The position numbers and the translations under genes are program-made. Of a stretch of 64,000 nucleotides of DNA, positions 1-12,355 are shown piece by piece. The stretch comes from Sphagnum compactum (taxonomy: Eukaryota > Bryophyta > Sphagnopsida > Sphagnales). The notes beneath the pieces were generated by a model that saw only the letters and a program-made list of their open reading frames with translations, was not told the DNA's origin and did no database searches. Position 1 is the first letter of the stretch. Each line of letters begins with the position of its first letter. The stretch covers positions 8,428,875 through 8,492,874 of the forward strand of contig OZ234495.1 in assembly GCA_965153455.1 (NCBI GenBank). Reading direction: 5' to 3'.

Positions 1-138
1 GCACATCTTGGGCTCCTCTACATAACCCCCAAACTGATTGGGGAACTCCATATCAAGAACATCTAAAGATTTGCGTCATCTTCTCCAAACCCATCCACAT
101 CGCAAGGCCCATCATCCTTAAGACAAAGGATTGTTAGA

Positions 139-2060
139 CTAATTTTTAATCATAAGGACTAGGAGGTCCAAATTCTTTGCCCCAAGGTGACATTGACAAA
201 GATTAGTAACGATACTTGCAATAGAAAACAGCCTCTCTATTTCAATTTGGTTACCATGTATGTTTAAAATTGCTCTTACAAAATATGCAAGAGTTGGAAA
301 TCGTCCTTCGTGCTTTGACCACCAAAGGAAAGGATTTTGAGTAGAATCCAATGGCACATCAAATATGCGAAAGTAAGATAATTCTTGTCAACTTTGAATT
401 ACATATAATTTTCAAATTAGTAACATGTTCAAAGTGCAAACACAAACAAGGAAGAAATTTTTAATCACAAAGATGTGTAAGAATTTGAAAATAAAAAGTT
501 CCCAATAATTACTTGTTCAATACAAGTTTCTTCCTTAGACACCCTTATTCTGAAAATTGTTTTAGTACTACACATAGTGTGCTACATAACACTTTTTGTA
601 CTCAAGCGTCCATGCAACTTAGGTGCATAATCTTGAAGGTTGGAAGAAGGAAATTGACATCACATGTTGTTGCAATTTCAATTGCAAAAACATGTCCAAC
701 ATAGTCCCCAACTAGGTTCAAGTCCTTGAACCTTGGATCTAACATCAAAACAACCATGTTGTGGGCTTTGGTAGGTTGGAAAAAATCCATGAAGTTAAGG
801 AAGGGTTGAAAAACAACATTTACTTGTTTTTGCATGTTCACTCCAAGTTGTTTGACCTTCATGCACATATCCGATTCTTTGACATCATCAATTTTTGCTT
901 GTAATTCAAGCCTCTCTTTAGCAAATTGCACATACAACTTGGTGGTTCAAACAAAGGATTTGATAGTAACTAATACCCATGATGTTGGTTAATAACACAA
1001 ACTTTTACAACATGGGAAATGACATCACATATTTCTTTAGTAATTATCCAAGTTTGTGTAAATGGTATCTTATTTGTTAAAGTTTCATTTTGTTGAAAAT
1101 AACGCAAGACAATTGTTGCCCAATAAGCAAGGCATTGTTGGAACCTTAAGCAAAATGAGCCCTCACTAGTGTTGCCAACTTTTGTTTAGGTAAACCAGCA
1201 TCAATACGTGCACACTTCCACTCCTTAGCCCTTTACTTATCATCACCAATCCACAACCCACAACCCCTTCGCGTTAATATTGATGTAAAATTCCAAAACT
1301 TGGGAATGTTTCTAGTTTCTATTACAAAAAGAAAGGTTTTTAATTTTCAACAAACTTGATTTTTTCAGCCAAGCGATGTAAGATTGGAGGGAAGTTTGTG
1401 AAGATTTCACATTGATTGGTTTCAAATATAAATTTTTTGTCATCATTGGTGTCATATTGGGTTGCCTTGCTCATTGCATGCCAAAACATGCACTATCAAA
1501 AAGAGACTTCAAATCCAACACCTCACATGAAATCAATAATTTAAAAATTGTTGCCATGGTTCTTAGATTAATCTCTTCATCTTTGACAAAACATAAAACC
1601 TTGGAGGTTAACAAAAAAGACTCAAGTAACACCTTCAATTGTTTTGCCAAACTTTTTCTAGTAGTATCATTGGCCTCAAAAAGGCTTACAGTTACATGAC
1701 GAGGTTTCCAATCAGGGGTAAGAAAGTTTATAACAAGGGCAAAAATATTTTCATGTTGTCGATTCATCCACAAATCAAAAGTGTCAATGATAGTTTTTGT
1801 AACATCAAATAATTGTCAAACATGTAGTTCTAAACATTGAACAACCATGGAAGGTAATATTCCATTGGACACTGTCCTATGAGAAAAGAAAACCAACCTT
1901 GGATCAAGTTTCAATTTCAACTTACACATCAACAAGTTTTCACACATGTTCAAAAGGAAAAACCCTTTAGCCATGAGGAGTACTAAGTCCTCCAAGAATT
2001 TGACTTGAATTTGACATTGTTTTTTATATCATTTCCCTAAAAGGTAGAATTCACACCTGG
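139..2060 (-). pseudogene. hAT transposase fossil A
   Basis: Broken pieces of a hAT-superfamily transposase read on the minus strand, from about 2060 down to 139. The last piece (357-139) shows the hAT C-terminal dimerisation pattern: a WW-S-KH-EGRFPTLA block, then QIEIERLFS and a LGAKNLDLLVLM-type end. The piece at 937-602 holds LDPRFKDLNLVGDYVG, as in the catalytic-domain core. The piece at 1773-1471 starts with DLWMNRQHENIFALVINFL and continues into a VKDEEINLRTMAT motif that fossils B and C share. Stops and frameshifts separate the pieces, so it cannot make a working enzyme. No terminal inverted repeats or target duplications were identified. Confidence 0.8.
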
Positions 2061-3519
2061 TGCTAACTTTAAATGTTTTTTGGGTCCCCATATTTTTGCC
2101 ATCATTTTGTTTGATGATGGCATGTTTTCACTAGTAGCGGGAATATTCATAATATATGTAGCAAAAATATTAGCATGCTTACATTTGACATATGGACTAG
2201 CACTTTAGTTCCCATTGATGTTGCTAACAAGCAATCAATATCCACATATGCCTATTTAGTCATTTAGATAATAGCCCCCCTACCTTTGTAGCATTTAATC
2301 CATATGTGCAGTTGTAGCCACTAAGTATTCAATACACATAGTTGTTGAAATTGGGATGAACATAACTTAGAGAAAAATTGTCACAAATAGACTAGCCCTT
2401 TTTCGATCCCCTAGAGCTTGTCATTAGCTCCATTGATGTTCCTAAACCTAATTAGACCCATCTACCCTATGTCTCTTCCTTTGCACAATGAAAATTAAAA
2501 TTTTTGATGCATGAGCAAAAAATCCTCACATGAAGGTATTCTTCCTTTAAATGTGCTAAAGCAAAAACACATTTAATCACTCCCAACAAACTCCTTTGTG
2601 ACCTTCAAAACCTCTACTAAGTTGGACATTTGGTACTTATTGTTTCCACATTCTACCTTTTATAATCCCTTCCATCAAGTTAGTACCTACCAATCTTGTT
2701 AGCATCTATCCAACGCCAACCATTGCACACAAGATCTAGTTAGTTTGTGCATAGGCCTTCAACAAATAATACTACTCCAACAACAACAATCGGAGCACCA
2801 GGAGGGCCCTATTCAAGTAGACTAGAAACCCCTACATTTTTTGCAAACATTCCAAGGACAAATTTTGCGCAATGTGTTATTTCAATTACTGGTACATCGA
2901 CTAGCCAACTAGATAGCACAATTGTTTCCTCAAAGCAACGTCAAGACAAGCAACACAAAAGGCAAGGCATCGACAAATGGACAAGGTAATGAAAAGGCTT
3001 GACATTGAAATTGTTGAGCTTTGTAGTAAGGCTATCAAAGCTGTTGTGCATTGTAATACATAGTGTTGGCTAGTTGGTGATGGTAGGAATAATTGGTTGA
3101 CAACACTTTTGAAGCTATGCAGTGAAATTGAATCTTATTGTTGATGACATTTGTAAACAACCCCTTCAAGATCTTGACGCAATAAAAGAAGCATTGGATG
3201 CAATGTTTGAATATTTAGATCATCCCCTAATTTTCAAGTATGTCAAAGATCAAGTTGTAGGTCCTTTAAAACAGGGGTTCAACTTTTTTCTTGATGTTTC
3301 AATTTCAATTTCTAATTAGAAACTTCCCACCAAATTTTGCCACTCCAGTTCTCACACCTTCCCAAGAGGCTTCGCAAGTTTTTATTATTGTAATGTGAAC
3401 CACTTTTGTCAAACTTGAAATAACCACTATTCACATATATGATGTAACTTGAAATAGTCAAATATACAATCCTTCCAAAGGGATAAAATCATCATATGTT
3501 CTAATTTTTTTGCTCTATG
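2061..3519. other. AT-rich spacer, no gene recognised
   Basis: Only short open frames occur here (an 80-aa frame at 2747-2989 and a 65-aa frame at 3122-3319, both plus). The first ends in a Lys/Gln/Arg-rich tail and could be a transposon remnant, but no family is recognisable. Confidence 0.5.
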
Positions 3520-4334
3520 TAGATACTCCAAAAATTACATATATTAAAGGACGTCGGGATGAAATGAAGCTTCCCCTGAATCCGTCTCGTCGTCCCTCCG
3601 TCCCGTCATCCATCCGTCCCGTCATGGTCTGTTTACCCCGACAAGCTTTGCGATCAGGTCTCTGACGTAGTTTTCGATGCCTGCCTTGAGCAACAACGAG
3701 CTGAGCATGCGGGGGGCCATTAGACCCGTGCCCTGTTTCTGCTCTTCTCTACTGTCTCCCGAACTTGACACCGACACCAAGATTCTTCTTCTTCTTTGTT
3801 TCTTTGTTTCTTTGTTCTTCTTCTTCTTCGCATTAACTACCCTGAAACCAAACCCTGAACCTGTCGAAACCCTGAACCGACCAAAACAAAGGCGCAAGCC
3901 GAGGTGCAAGAATGCAACAGTGGACACAACACATTCTTTGGCAGCCAAGCACATGAGACAGCGGAACAGGAGGCGACGGTAACGACCTATTGGGTTCTTA
4001 CAGAAGATGAAGGAGAAGCAACGAGGAAGAGGTGTAGACCAAGGGACACCATCGCCATCGCTGTCGCTGCAAGCAAAGCTTTCGGGAGACAGCAGGGGTG
4101 GAAGCGCACTGACGTAGGCGACAAGGCAACCAAAAAGGTGCGTGCGTGGGAGAGAATAGAATCGACCGGTTTGGAACCGGGCGAACGGGTGGCCCTTGAG
4201 AGCGGCCGTTTTGTTTGGCTATGTGAAACCGTGCAAACACCGTTATTTTGGAAATGTAGTTTGTAGTTGTAATTTTGTAATATGTACCGTCAAATACACA
4301 CACACCTGTGCATTAGGCACGGGGTTCAAACTAG
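3520..4334 (+). mobile_element. Candidate non-autonomous Helitron with GC-rich cargo
   Basis: GC content rises sharply at about 3547 and falls again at about 4330 inside AT-rich flanks. The right edge has a Helitron-type 3' end: a 7-bp hairpin stem (CCTGTGC / GCACGGG, one mismatch), a short spacer, CTAG, and then a host T. The left edge is less clear. A TC at about 3526 starts an AT-rich run that leads to ATTAAAGGACG, which resembles plant Helitron 5' ends, but the base before it is C where the consensus expects A. The cargo contains antisense and sense open frames of protein-like composition (3954-3622 minus; 3904-4266 plus) that may be captured gene pieces. No replicase or helicase is present, so this would be a passive copy. 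Confidence 0.5.
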
Positions 4335-4335
4335 T
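4305..4335 (+). other. Helitron-like 3' terminus (hairpin + CTAG|T)
   Basis: The stem arms are 4305-4311 and 4317-4323 with the 5-nt loop ATTAG. CTAG lies at 4331-4334, followed by T at 4335. This matches the known Helitron rule of a subterminal hairpin followed by CTRR and insertion before T. Confidence 0.6.
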
Positions 4336-5090
4336 ATATGATTATAATCACTCGAGGTGCTAGCTCAAATGCACAATCACCACATATGCTACTTTCAAGA
4401 ATCCTTTTAAAAAAAAGGTTGCAATGTATTATCATACTCCTTCATTGAATAAATTTTAAATCTTAACTTTGGCACTTGATTTTTTAATTCTGAAATTTTC
4501 AATAGGTAATGTTTATAAAACATAATAATAACATTTTTGTTATGTTTATGAGACAGTTTAGTGTGTTTAGACTGGCTCAATCTTAACTGTGCAGTTCAAA
4601 CTCGATAGTCAAAAACTTGCAAATTCTTAATTTTAGAATAATTTTAAAATAATTCAACACAACTAATAAATATTTTTTCAAATAATTAACAAAACAAAAA
4701 ATAATTTAATTTATTTTGAAAACCTACTAAGGTATGGGTGAGTCTACTGTTGGGGGGAACAAAAAAAAAAAAAAAAAAAAACTGAAACTTTTATTCCTGG
4801 ATCTTACAAAAGAAAGCCCTAGAAAACCTGAAGAAGAAAAAAATCCACTGAAATTAAAAAATAACAAGGGATGAGTCACACTGTGGCCTTGCCATTTACA
4901 TTAAAAAGTATCTTAAAGCAAAAGCAAAAGAAGAAATATGGAAACTCAAATGTTTCACAACATTGTTTTTTTTTTTTTTTTTTTGGGGAATTTTCGCAAC
5001 CTGGCGACGAAAAAAGGGCTGGCGAATTCAACAAAGGGATTTTTGAGATTAAAAAAAAACAATTCGCCATCTCTTGACAAAAAAAACATC
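4336..5090. other. AT-rich spacer with homopolymer runs
   Basis: No gene seen. It holds poly-A near 4761-4780 and poly-T near 4965-4984, then a block with several GGCGA/TTCGCC boxes (about 4985-5070) that leads into the dispersed repeat at 5098. Confidence 0.5.
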
Positions 5091-5097
5091 TCTTAGA

Positions 5098-5213
5098 AGT
5101 CGCCAGATTTAGACAGTGTGTTCCTGTAGGTCGCCAGAATTAGGCAGGATTCCAAAAAAGATCTACTAGTCCACCAAGACAGTCGCCATTTACTGCTAAT
5201 TAATTAATGCTAA
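5098..5213 (+). repeat. GTCGCCA dispersed repeat, copy 1
   Basis: Starts with CGCCAGATTTAGAC, has TTCCAAAAAAGATCTACT in the middle, and ends with GACAGTCGCCATTTA and an AATTAATTA tail. The same blocks recur in the same order at 25968-26090 (+) and, inverted, at 47705-47828; weaker copies are at 28449-28569 and 62555-62692. This copy lies about 740 bp upstream of the first coding exon of the cysteine synthase gene. No terminal inverted repeats, target duplications or tRNA-like head were seen, so its class is open. Confidence 0.65.
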
Positions 5214-5379
5214 GGATCCTCAATTTTTTTTTCAATTACATGACTCTCTCAGGTGCATGAACCTAGCGTAATGGCCGGATGTATGTCCTGCCCCGCTGCC
5301 ATCGCCAAAGGCCACTAGCAACTACTGTAGCATCCTGGTCAGTGGCACTGTGCGAAGGAAGAGAGAGAAAGCGGGGATG

Positions 5380-5957
5380 CAAATGCGTGTATGTTTAGTC
5401 GTTGTTGTTGTTGTTGATGTGGGAGAGGATTATGAGAGTAAGCTCTGCAGGTAACCCTTCTTCATTACCATAACTCCACCATCTCTGGGACTCCGACATC
5501 ACCTTCGCTCTCGCCGCTTCTTTCTTACCGGTGCTGCGCCAAAAACCCTAGTATTCTCCGTCCCTGCTTGTGTGTGCCTGGCATGTTGTTGGATGATCTG
5601 GATTTGAGTCTATCACATTTTCATCATACGTGGTTGCTTGCACTCAAGAAGAGAAACTTCCGTCTTTTATGGTTTAGAGAATCTGTAGTTTCGATTGGTT
5701 TTGACTTGCAGACATGGCCATGAAATCTAATTTTGTTAGTCTTGGAGATTCTACGATCTCAGCTTTGATTTGGAATGGTGGACGTCATGTGCTTCATTGG
5801 TTTTTGAGAATGTGATCTTGTGCAAATTTGTAAAGCAGCCTACTGTGCTAGGGAGAGGCTTGAAAGCTGGTGATGAGTGAGGCATTTCAGAGAATGTGTG
5901 GATTATTGATTTGCAAATTTGCAGGGACAATTCAAGAATCAATCACATCTCCCACGC
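5380..5957 (+). promoter_or_regulatory. Putative promoter, 5' UTR and UTR intron of cysteine synthase
   Basis: Base composition becomes more GC-rich from about 5270, with a (GTT)n run near 5402-5415 and C/T-rich stretches. A TTTGCAG acceptor at 5924 precedes the exon that holds the chosen ATG, which suggests an intron in the 5' UTR. An upstream coding exon giving a targeting leader cannot be excluded, because the frame stays open back to 5925. Confidence 0.35.
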
Positions 5958-8900
5958 ATGGAGATGCGGGCAGCGGCCACAGTTGGAGACCTTGGTGTTA
6001 GGAGGGGCTTTGTTGATTCGGTGAGGTTTCTGCTCAAGGCCCCTTTGAAAGCATCAACAGTGATCCAAATATTTTAAACTGGCAATCATCTGAAATCTGT
6101 CACCATTTACCTGAGAACCTTGCATTGTTTTTTAAATTGCTTGTGGCATTTCTCAACCATGAACACTTAGAGAAGTTACTCTTTGGGGTGATGGGTATAA
6201 TTTGGATCTTACAAAGAAGTGAATTCAGAGGGTTGTTTGTTTTCTGTATCAGGTGGGAAACACACCACTTATTCGCCTCAATGCAGCCTCAAAGGCAACT
6301 GGTTGTGAAATTTATGGCAAGGTGACATTATTCTAAGCCTGTATTCCACATGAAGATACATCCCTGTTGAATTGCTTTGCAATATTGCACATTGTAAACT
6401 TGAAGCCTTTAATGTGCCACTTCTTGCCTTGAACTGGCAGCTTTGCACTGAGAAGTGGATATTCTTCCTTGGAGTGGTGACAGATTTTTTTTGCATGTCA
6501 AATGTGTGGGTGGCAGGCTGAGTTTCTAAATCCTGGGGGATCTGTGAAAGACCGTGCAGCTCTTTACATTGTCAAGGCAAGGCCTGCCAACTTGTAAGCT
6601 CTTGATCAGAAAAAAACAGCTATGACTGTTGATCTGCTACTGTAGGTTCTGTAATCTTCATGGATGTGAATTCTCCGTGGCATTGTGTGCTGCAAAATAT
6701 TGGACAAACCTGTGATTTGTTCTGGTGAACAGAACTGTGATTTCAGAGGCATGTTGACCTTTAGAGAAGAATGACAATTTTTTATAAATTTCAGAAGACC
6801 ACTGCAGCTGGGTAACTCTAAATCTGATGGAATTCTATCATCTGGGTGATTTTTTATCCAATGTTCTGGTAGGGATATCTGGAGTTGCTGACTAGTTTCA
6901 GAAGTTTATTTATGTTGGTGTCTTTGAGCACAGTATGGGAATGAAAATGCTTTTTGCACAGTATGCAGATCATGTCATGATCTGTATACAGGTGTTTTGA
7001 GAAAAGAGACATAGAAAGATGATGCTTTCTGAGTGTGTATAAACAGGATGCGGAAGAGAAAGGGTTGCTGAAGCCTGGTGGTCTCATTGTAGAGGGCACT
7101 GCTGGCAACACAGGTATAGGATTGGCATTGGTTGGCAATGCCAAAGGGTACAAGACTGTTATTGTCATTCCCAAAACACAAAGTCAGGTTAATCTCCTAG
7201 TCTTTCTGATATCTCAGCTTCCAACCTATCATAGTGACCAATGTGTTGGTAATTGACTGTATAGGACAATATCAATGCTGGAATTGTAAACCTTTTTCTT
7301 CGTTGAAGCTACCCTCTTTGACTTGATGAATATAATTTCCTTGTTTCATGCTAATGCAGGAGAAGAAGGATATGCTCCGCCTTGCTGGTGCAACACTTGT
7401 TGAGGTATATTCCATGTGTATTGGTGATAGAAAGTTTTTGCAATTTTGCTTCAAATGGGCCTGTGATGAGCCTTGGCAGCTTTCTTCCTTTGGATGCCTT
7501 TATTGATTTCATGATCCTAATTTGCAGTGCATAGGTTGTTTCGAAAAGTGCTAAAATTTCTATTTAGCCATGTTGTGACATCCTTTAGATGAGCTGATCA
7601 AGCTGAATCATTTGACTGGTGCTGAAAGGTTCCAGCAGTGCCATACAAAAACCCAAACAACTATGTCAAGTATTCTGGGCGCCTTGCAGAAGCTCTTGCT
7701 CAAGTAAGTCTCAACATCTCGCACAAGATGGTATGGATGTGGTGCACGCAAAATGATTTCAGAAGCTTCCATATGGTACTGTTAATGCCAGAGTACTGAG
7801 CAATTGGTACTTTTTTGCAGACACATCCTGGAGGTGCTATATGGGGAAACCAGGTACTGTCCATGCTGGAGGCATTTGTTGGTTGAACTATTTGTCTGTT
7901 AGTGGAAATAGCCTGTAGGTCTATGGATGAGGTCTCATAATGACCTGCTGAATGTCCATTCTGCCACATTTCTGCGTCTGTTACTGCCTCTATTGTCTTA
8001 CTACTCCAAGATCTCATACCTCCAATACCACTTGTGCATTGAAATGTTCTTTAGGAAGGGAATCACCAGACTGAAATGAGTGGTCCTGACTTAGTTGCTG
8101 TAATGCATGTCTTTACATGCTAGGCAAAGTGTCTGACACTTCACTAAAATCAACATTCACATGGAAACTTCTTTGGAGGGATGTAACAGTTTGATAATAC
8201 TGCAAACCGGCAAGCACACTATGAAACCACAGGTACTTTAGTTTCAAAGGATGGTATTTATGTGTTACTTTGATCCATGGCCTTTGTAACCCTTCTCCAT
8301 CTCCCTTCTGTCCCCACATAAGTTGGCTGTGTCTTCTTTGTTGTGGGTAATGTACATGGGTTTCTAGCAAAGTTCATCTGCACATTAATAGCCTTCTATA
8401 CTCTACTGTACCTCAAGCTGTTTGTACTGCTTCTTGTGGATATTCTATAGATGGTGGTGTGTGTCTCTCTTCTTGTAGCTCTAAGAAATCTTGTAATTTT
8501 TGTGGCTTTTGTTTAGGGCCAGAGATATGGAAGCAGACAGAAGGAAAGGTCGATGGATTTATTTGTGCCATTGGCACTGGGGGAACCCTTGCAGGAGTTG
8601 GCAAGGTACATGACTTTTTCTGTTTCCTCATGGAGTGTCAAGAATACTTTCTGACATCCTTTTCTTTCCCCTATGAATTTTGTGTATCCTCTGTATTTTT
8701 TGGCATGGGTATGCACTATCTTGTCTTTTCTAAAGAGATTTGGACTTGGTGTTAGGTATGCTATCCAACGAGCTCAGGACATGTTCACATGTTGCAAGTG
8801 GGTTGGGGGTGTGATCCCCTCCTGTTTCTGTATGCCTGGCTCTGGGTCAACTAGGACAGACTAGACAGAGGTCTAGTCTGGCGTATAGGTCTCTACAATA

Positions 8901-10375
8901 TTACAGGGTTTCTGGATCTGTAACCACGTGCAGTATTTGAAGGAGCAAAACCCAAATATAAGGATTGGAATGGCAGACCCAATGGGAGCAGCTATGTACA
9001 ACTATTACTGCAATGGTGTCCTTGAATCATCAGGAACTTCAGTATGGCCTCCCCTTGCCCTTCTGGGTAGCCTTGTGTGTATTTCTGAGCAGCTTGAAGG
9101 CTGATTAGTTGGCACAAGTAGAGCAGCTTAGTCTTCTTGGTGTATTTGTTGAAAGCACCTTGGGCAGCTCAAAGGTGTTACTGGGTTTGATAAATATTGC
9201 CTGCACATGTCTTTATTCTGATTTATTCAGGAATCTGAGCAAAGCTCTCTGCAACAGAATTTCAAGAGTGACGTCTAGAAAGATGAATCTTAGGAAGGTC
9301 AAAGTGCAATTTGTACGCGGTTAGCCAATTATTTTGCAGGACTTTCTTTGGGTGGTCTATAGGGCAAGTGGTGAATCTTGACACCATTTTGAATTGTGCA
9401 CAGATTTCTGAGGGAATTGGTCAAGGTCGCGTCACTGCCAATCTGGAAGGCTGGGGTGTTCCTGCCCGGGATGGTGGTGCTGTTGACTTTTGGTGCCAGG
9501 TGTGTCACAGGGGTTCCATCTTCTACCATCCCATAAATAAAGTAGAGCATCAGAGTTACAAACTATCCAGACCTGTGTGAATCATAACTGTTTTGATTGG
9601 GATTAAGGTGGAATTATGTATCTACAATCCTTTTTCTGCTTCATTGCAGGAGCAAGGTGCCCACATTGAACATCTCAATTGCAAATTTATAAATTTTGTC
9701 CAAACATGATTGACAATGTTATGTATGTCTTGACTTTCAGGTGACAGATGAGGAGGCGTTACCTCTTATATTTGACCTTCTGAAGCAAGAGGGGTTTTGC
9801 ATGGGTGGTTCAACAGCCATCAATATTGGTGGTAAGTGTCTAGACTTATTCAAAATGGTCATTTCATCTGGATTTTCAATGCAATTTAGCAAAATCTAGT
9901 CTTCTCACAACAGTTTTCTTCTTGCACTTCCAGTTATATTTATGCTACGATGACTGTCGCTAGTTCTGCTTTGACCAGGATTGAAAGCATCATGGTTCAA
10001 AGGTAGAATATTATACTTGTGAGAGGGAGCCAGTGGTAAGGATCCAACTGCAGTTCCAACTGACTCTTAAACTTGTGTAGAACATACAAGATGAAGATAA
10101 TAAAAACATGAGTGATGAAGACATTCAGAATATTGGACCAATTATGAGAGTCAGTTTCTTGATTGAATACTTGCTTTTCAGGAGCCATAAAATTAGCAAA
10201 GGAGCTTGGGCCAGGACACACAATTGTGACTATTCTTTGTGATCTGGGAACAAGGTATCAGAGTAAGGTCTTCAATGTTGACTTTTTGAAGTCCAAGGGT
10301 CTTCCTTATCCTGAATGGTTGGACCCTGCTTTCAAAGATATCAGTGCTCCCCAGGTCTTTGAGGAGGTAATTTGA
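5958..10375 (+). CDS. Cysteine synthase, alphaproteobacterial/MCY1-like type (13 coding exons)
   Basis: PLP-dependent beta-substitution enzyme that should form cysteine from O-acetylserine and sulfide. Coding exons: 5958-6020, 6253-6321, 6517-6576, 7047-7187, 7360-7404, 7629-7703, 7821-7853, 8190-8232, 8517-8605, 8934-9041, 9404-9499, 9741-9831, 10182-10375. Joined in phase they give 368 aa. Visible motifs: [10 protein letters not shown] (exons 1-2), PGGSVKDR with the likely PLP lysine at residue 55, TAGNTGIG at 82-89 (TSGNTG in ordinary plant OAS-TL), the GTGGT phosphate loop at 196-200, EGIGQGR, and a C-terminal [10 protein letters not shown]. The order and wording of the motifs match Rhizobium-type CysK and yeast Mcy1 better than seed-plant OAS-TL. 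The third intron starts with GC (AAG|GCAAGG), and all the others are GT-AG. Exon 11 adds a few residues after NLEG compared with bacterial relatives. The start is the first ATG in the exon. No clear organelle leader is seen, but an upstream exon is possible. Confidence 0.93.
6577..7046 (+). other. GC-AG intron 3 of the cysteine synthase gene
   Basis: The exon 3 frame must stop after IVK for exon 4 to follow on as DAEEKG. The only boundary that preserves the family sequence is AAG|GCAAGG, which matches the strong consensus of the rare GC donor class. The acceptor is AAACAG|GATG. Confidence 0.75.
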
Positions 10376-11718
10376 TGCCCTTTTAATGGGCACACTTCCC
10401 TTTACATGTCCCGCCCCCAACCCCTCCCACCTTCATGATTTCTTCCAGAATGGGCAATAGGAAGATTCAAATTTATAGAGTATTGATAATATAGTAGTGG
10501 CTTATTTCACTTTCTCTGAATGGTGTTACTTGTTTTGGGAATGATGAGTATTGGAGCTTTGATAAAGAAAATGACAATAGTGATTCAAAATGGGTTGTTA
10601 TAATGTGTTCAGCTCATAGGTGTGGGTTGCAGACTATTGCTGCATGTGCATTTGGTTTGTTCAAAATAAAGAAAGGGCCCTGATACCAAATTGAAGTGGA
10701 TTTCATCTTCATTATCCAGACTCTTGTTTGTCATGCTATTTTAGGTGATGGTATTGAGGACCATACCAGTTTGGTACCCAATGGGTACATCCCTCAACTG
10801 GTATGGTAGCTATTGAGTAGTCTGGTAAATACTATAGCCCTTGATCTTTGATACTTGGCTACTTCAACCATTCACCTCATTATCATACAGAAATGGATGA
10901 AACCACTAACTTGTGTACATGTGGTGAACTATGACTTTGTCAAATATGACTTTATTCAATGGAAGTGTGGCACAATTGAAGCCTAAAACCTTATTATACT
11001 GCTTTATGTCTTCAAGAAAAAGTGGGCCTTGCCAATGTCCCTCAATCTTTGTCCAATCGTGCTTACCAACAACCCCTATTGCCCTTCTTGGTTTTAAAAA
11101 AAAATAAAAATATTTTCAACTATAGTTTCATCAATGTTATCCTACATATTTATTTGCACCTTTAGTGTTCTTTGATATTATATTCAGTGCCCTCAATGTA
11201 CCTTGGTGCCTGCTTCTGCCTGAAAAGAAAATTCCAATCCAACTTGGCCTTCCTTAGAGCATTCAGTATGTGACTCCAAACGGTAAAATTTATTGCGAAA
11301 AGGTCAAAATGTGTTGGTTTAGTTCAAAAAATTGGTTTTTCTGCACCAAATTTGTGCAGCTTGCCGTGGGTGGTAAAAGGCCCAACATAGTTGTGCACCT
11401 CCAAAAAAGAGTGTAATAAATTGGAGTTGACTGCGGATCAATATTTCTGATTGGTCGATCATAATGATTGGTTCAGGTGGTTTACTGTTAGTAATCCCCT
11501 CATATATACAGTTCCAGTTTTATTAAAGACCTGTAATTTTTTTAAGAAACACATCATAGATCAGGGAAATGTACATATTTTGTTAAGAAACTCATCGTAG
11601 ATTAAGAAAATGTACAAAGGAATAAAATAAAGGAAAAGGGAGAAGTGATAGGATGTCAAGTTGGCTCAAAGTTGCTATGAAAATCTATGTATATCCATAA
11701 CCGATTGCTTATGGAAGG
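10376..11718. other. Intergenic spacer
   Basis: Holds the 3' region of the cysteine synthase gene and then AT-rich DNA. A short patch at about 10745-10810 carries ACCATACCAGTTTGGTACC-like near-palindromes similar to those at 30.1-30.4 kb. No gene recognised. Confidence 0.5.
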
Positions 11719-12355
11719 TCAGCCATATTTACATGTCAAAAATTGACGACTTGCAATAGGTCGGCCATGGTGATGGGAGGTGTGTCTTGAAGGGGTGGAA
11801 GTCGGGAAATAGCTAAGCCTACAATTACCACTTGACTTAAGATGGAAAAAGCTTACATCCTTTGTAATGTGATCAAAACTTTTTGACGAAGAAAAGTGAC
11901 CAAGGTAAAAAAAATGAGGGCCTTCAATCCCCTTCAAGCACCAAATGGCATTGGCGCAATCGTGTAAAAACACATCGACATGTTTGTGTAAACAACCAAA
12001 TATTTCAATTGCTAAGGGGAGGAATTGATAAGTGGGGTGTTGGTTGCAATAGCTCCTTTCCTTGGCTTGAATTGCATTCGATGCAACAAATTTTTGAATT
12101 GCGCATGATTGAGGAAGTAAATCTGTTCATGTTGGGTTGATAATGATAATGTCGACTAAGGTGCGAATGCCACCTTTGGTAAGGACAATGTCGATTTGTC
12201 GATGAAAGGAGTTGAATGTGGTTGAAGGAAGCGCATGTATTGTTCTCGTCCCACGTGGAAACTAACATCTTGTGTAATGATGGCAAAGGTGTCGTGAATT
12301 GCATCATGGGTTCTAGGGTGTTCGTTGCCATGAACACAAGTAAGAGGTGGATACC

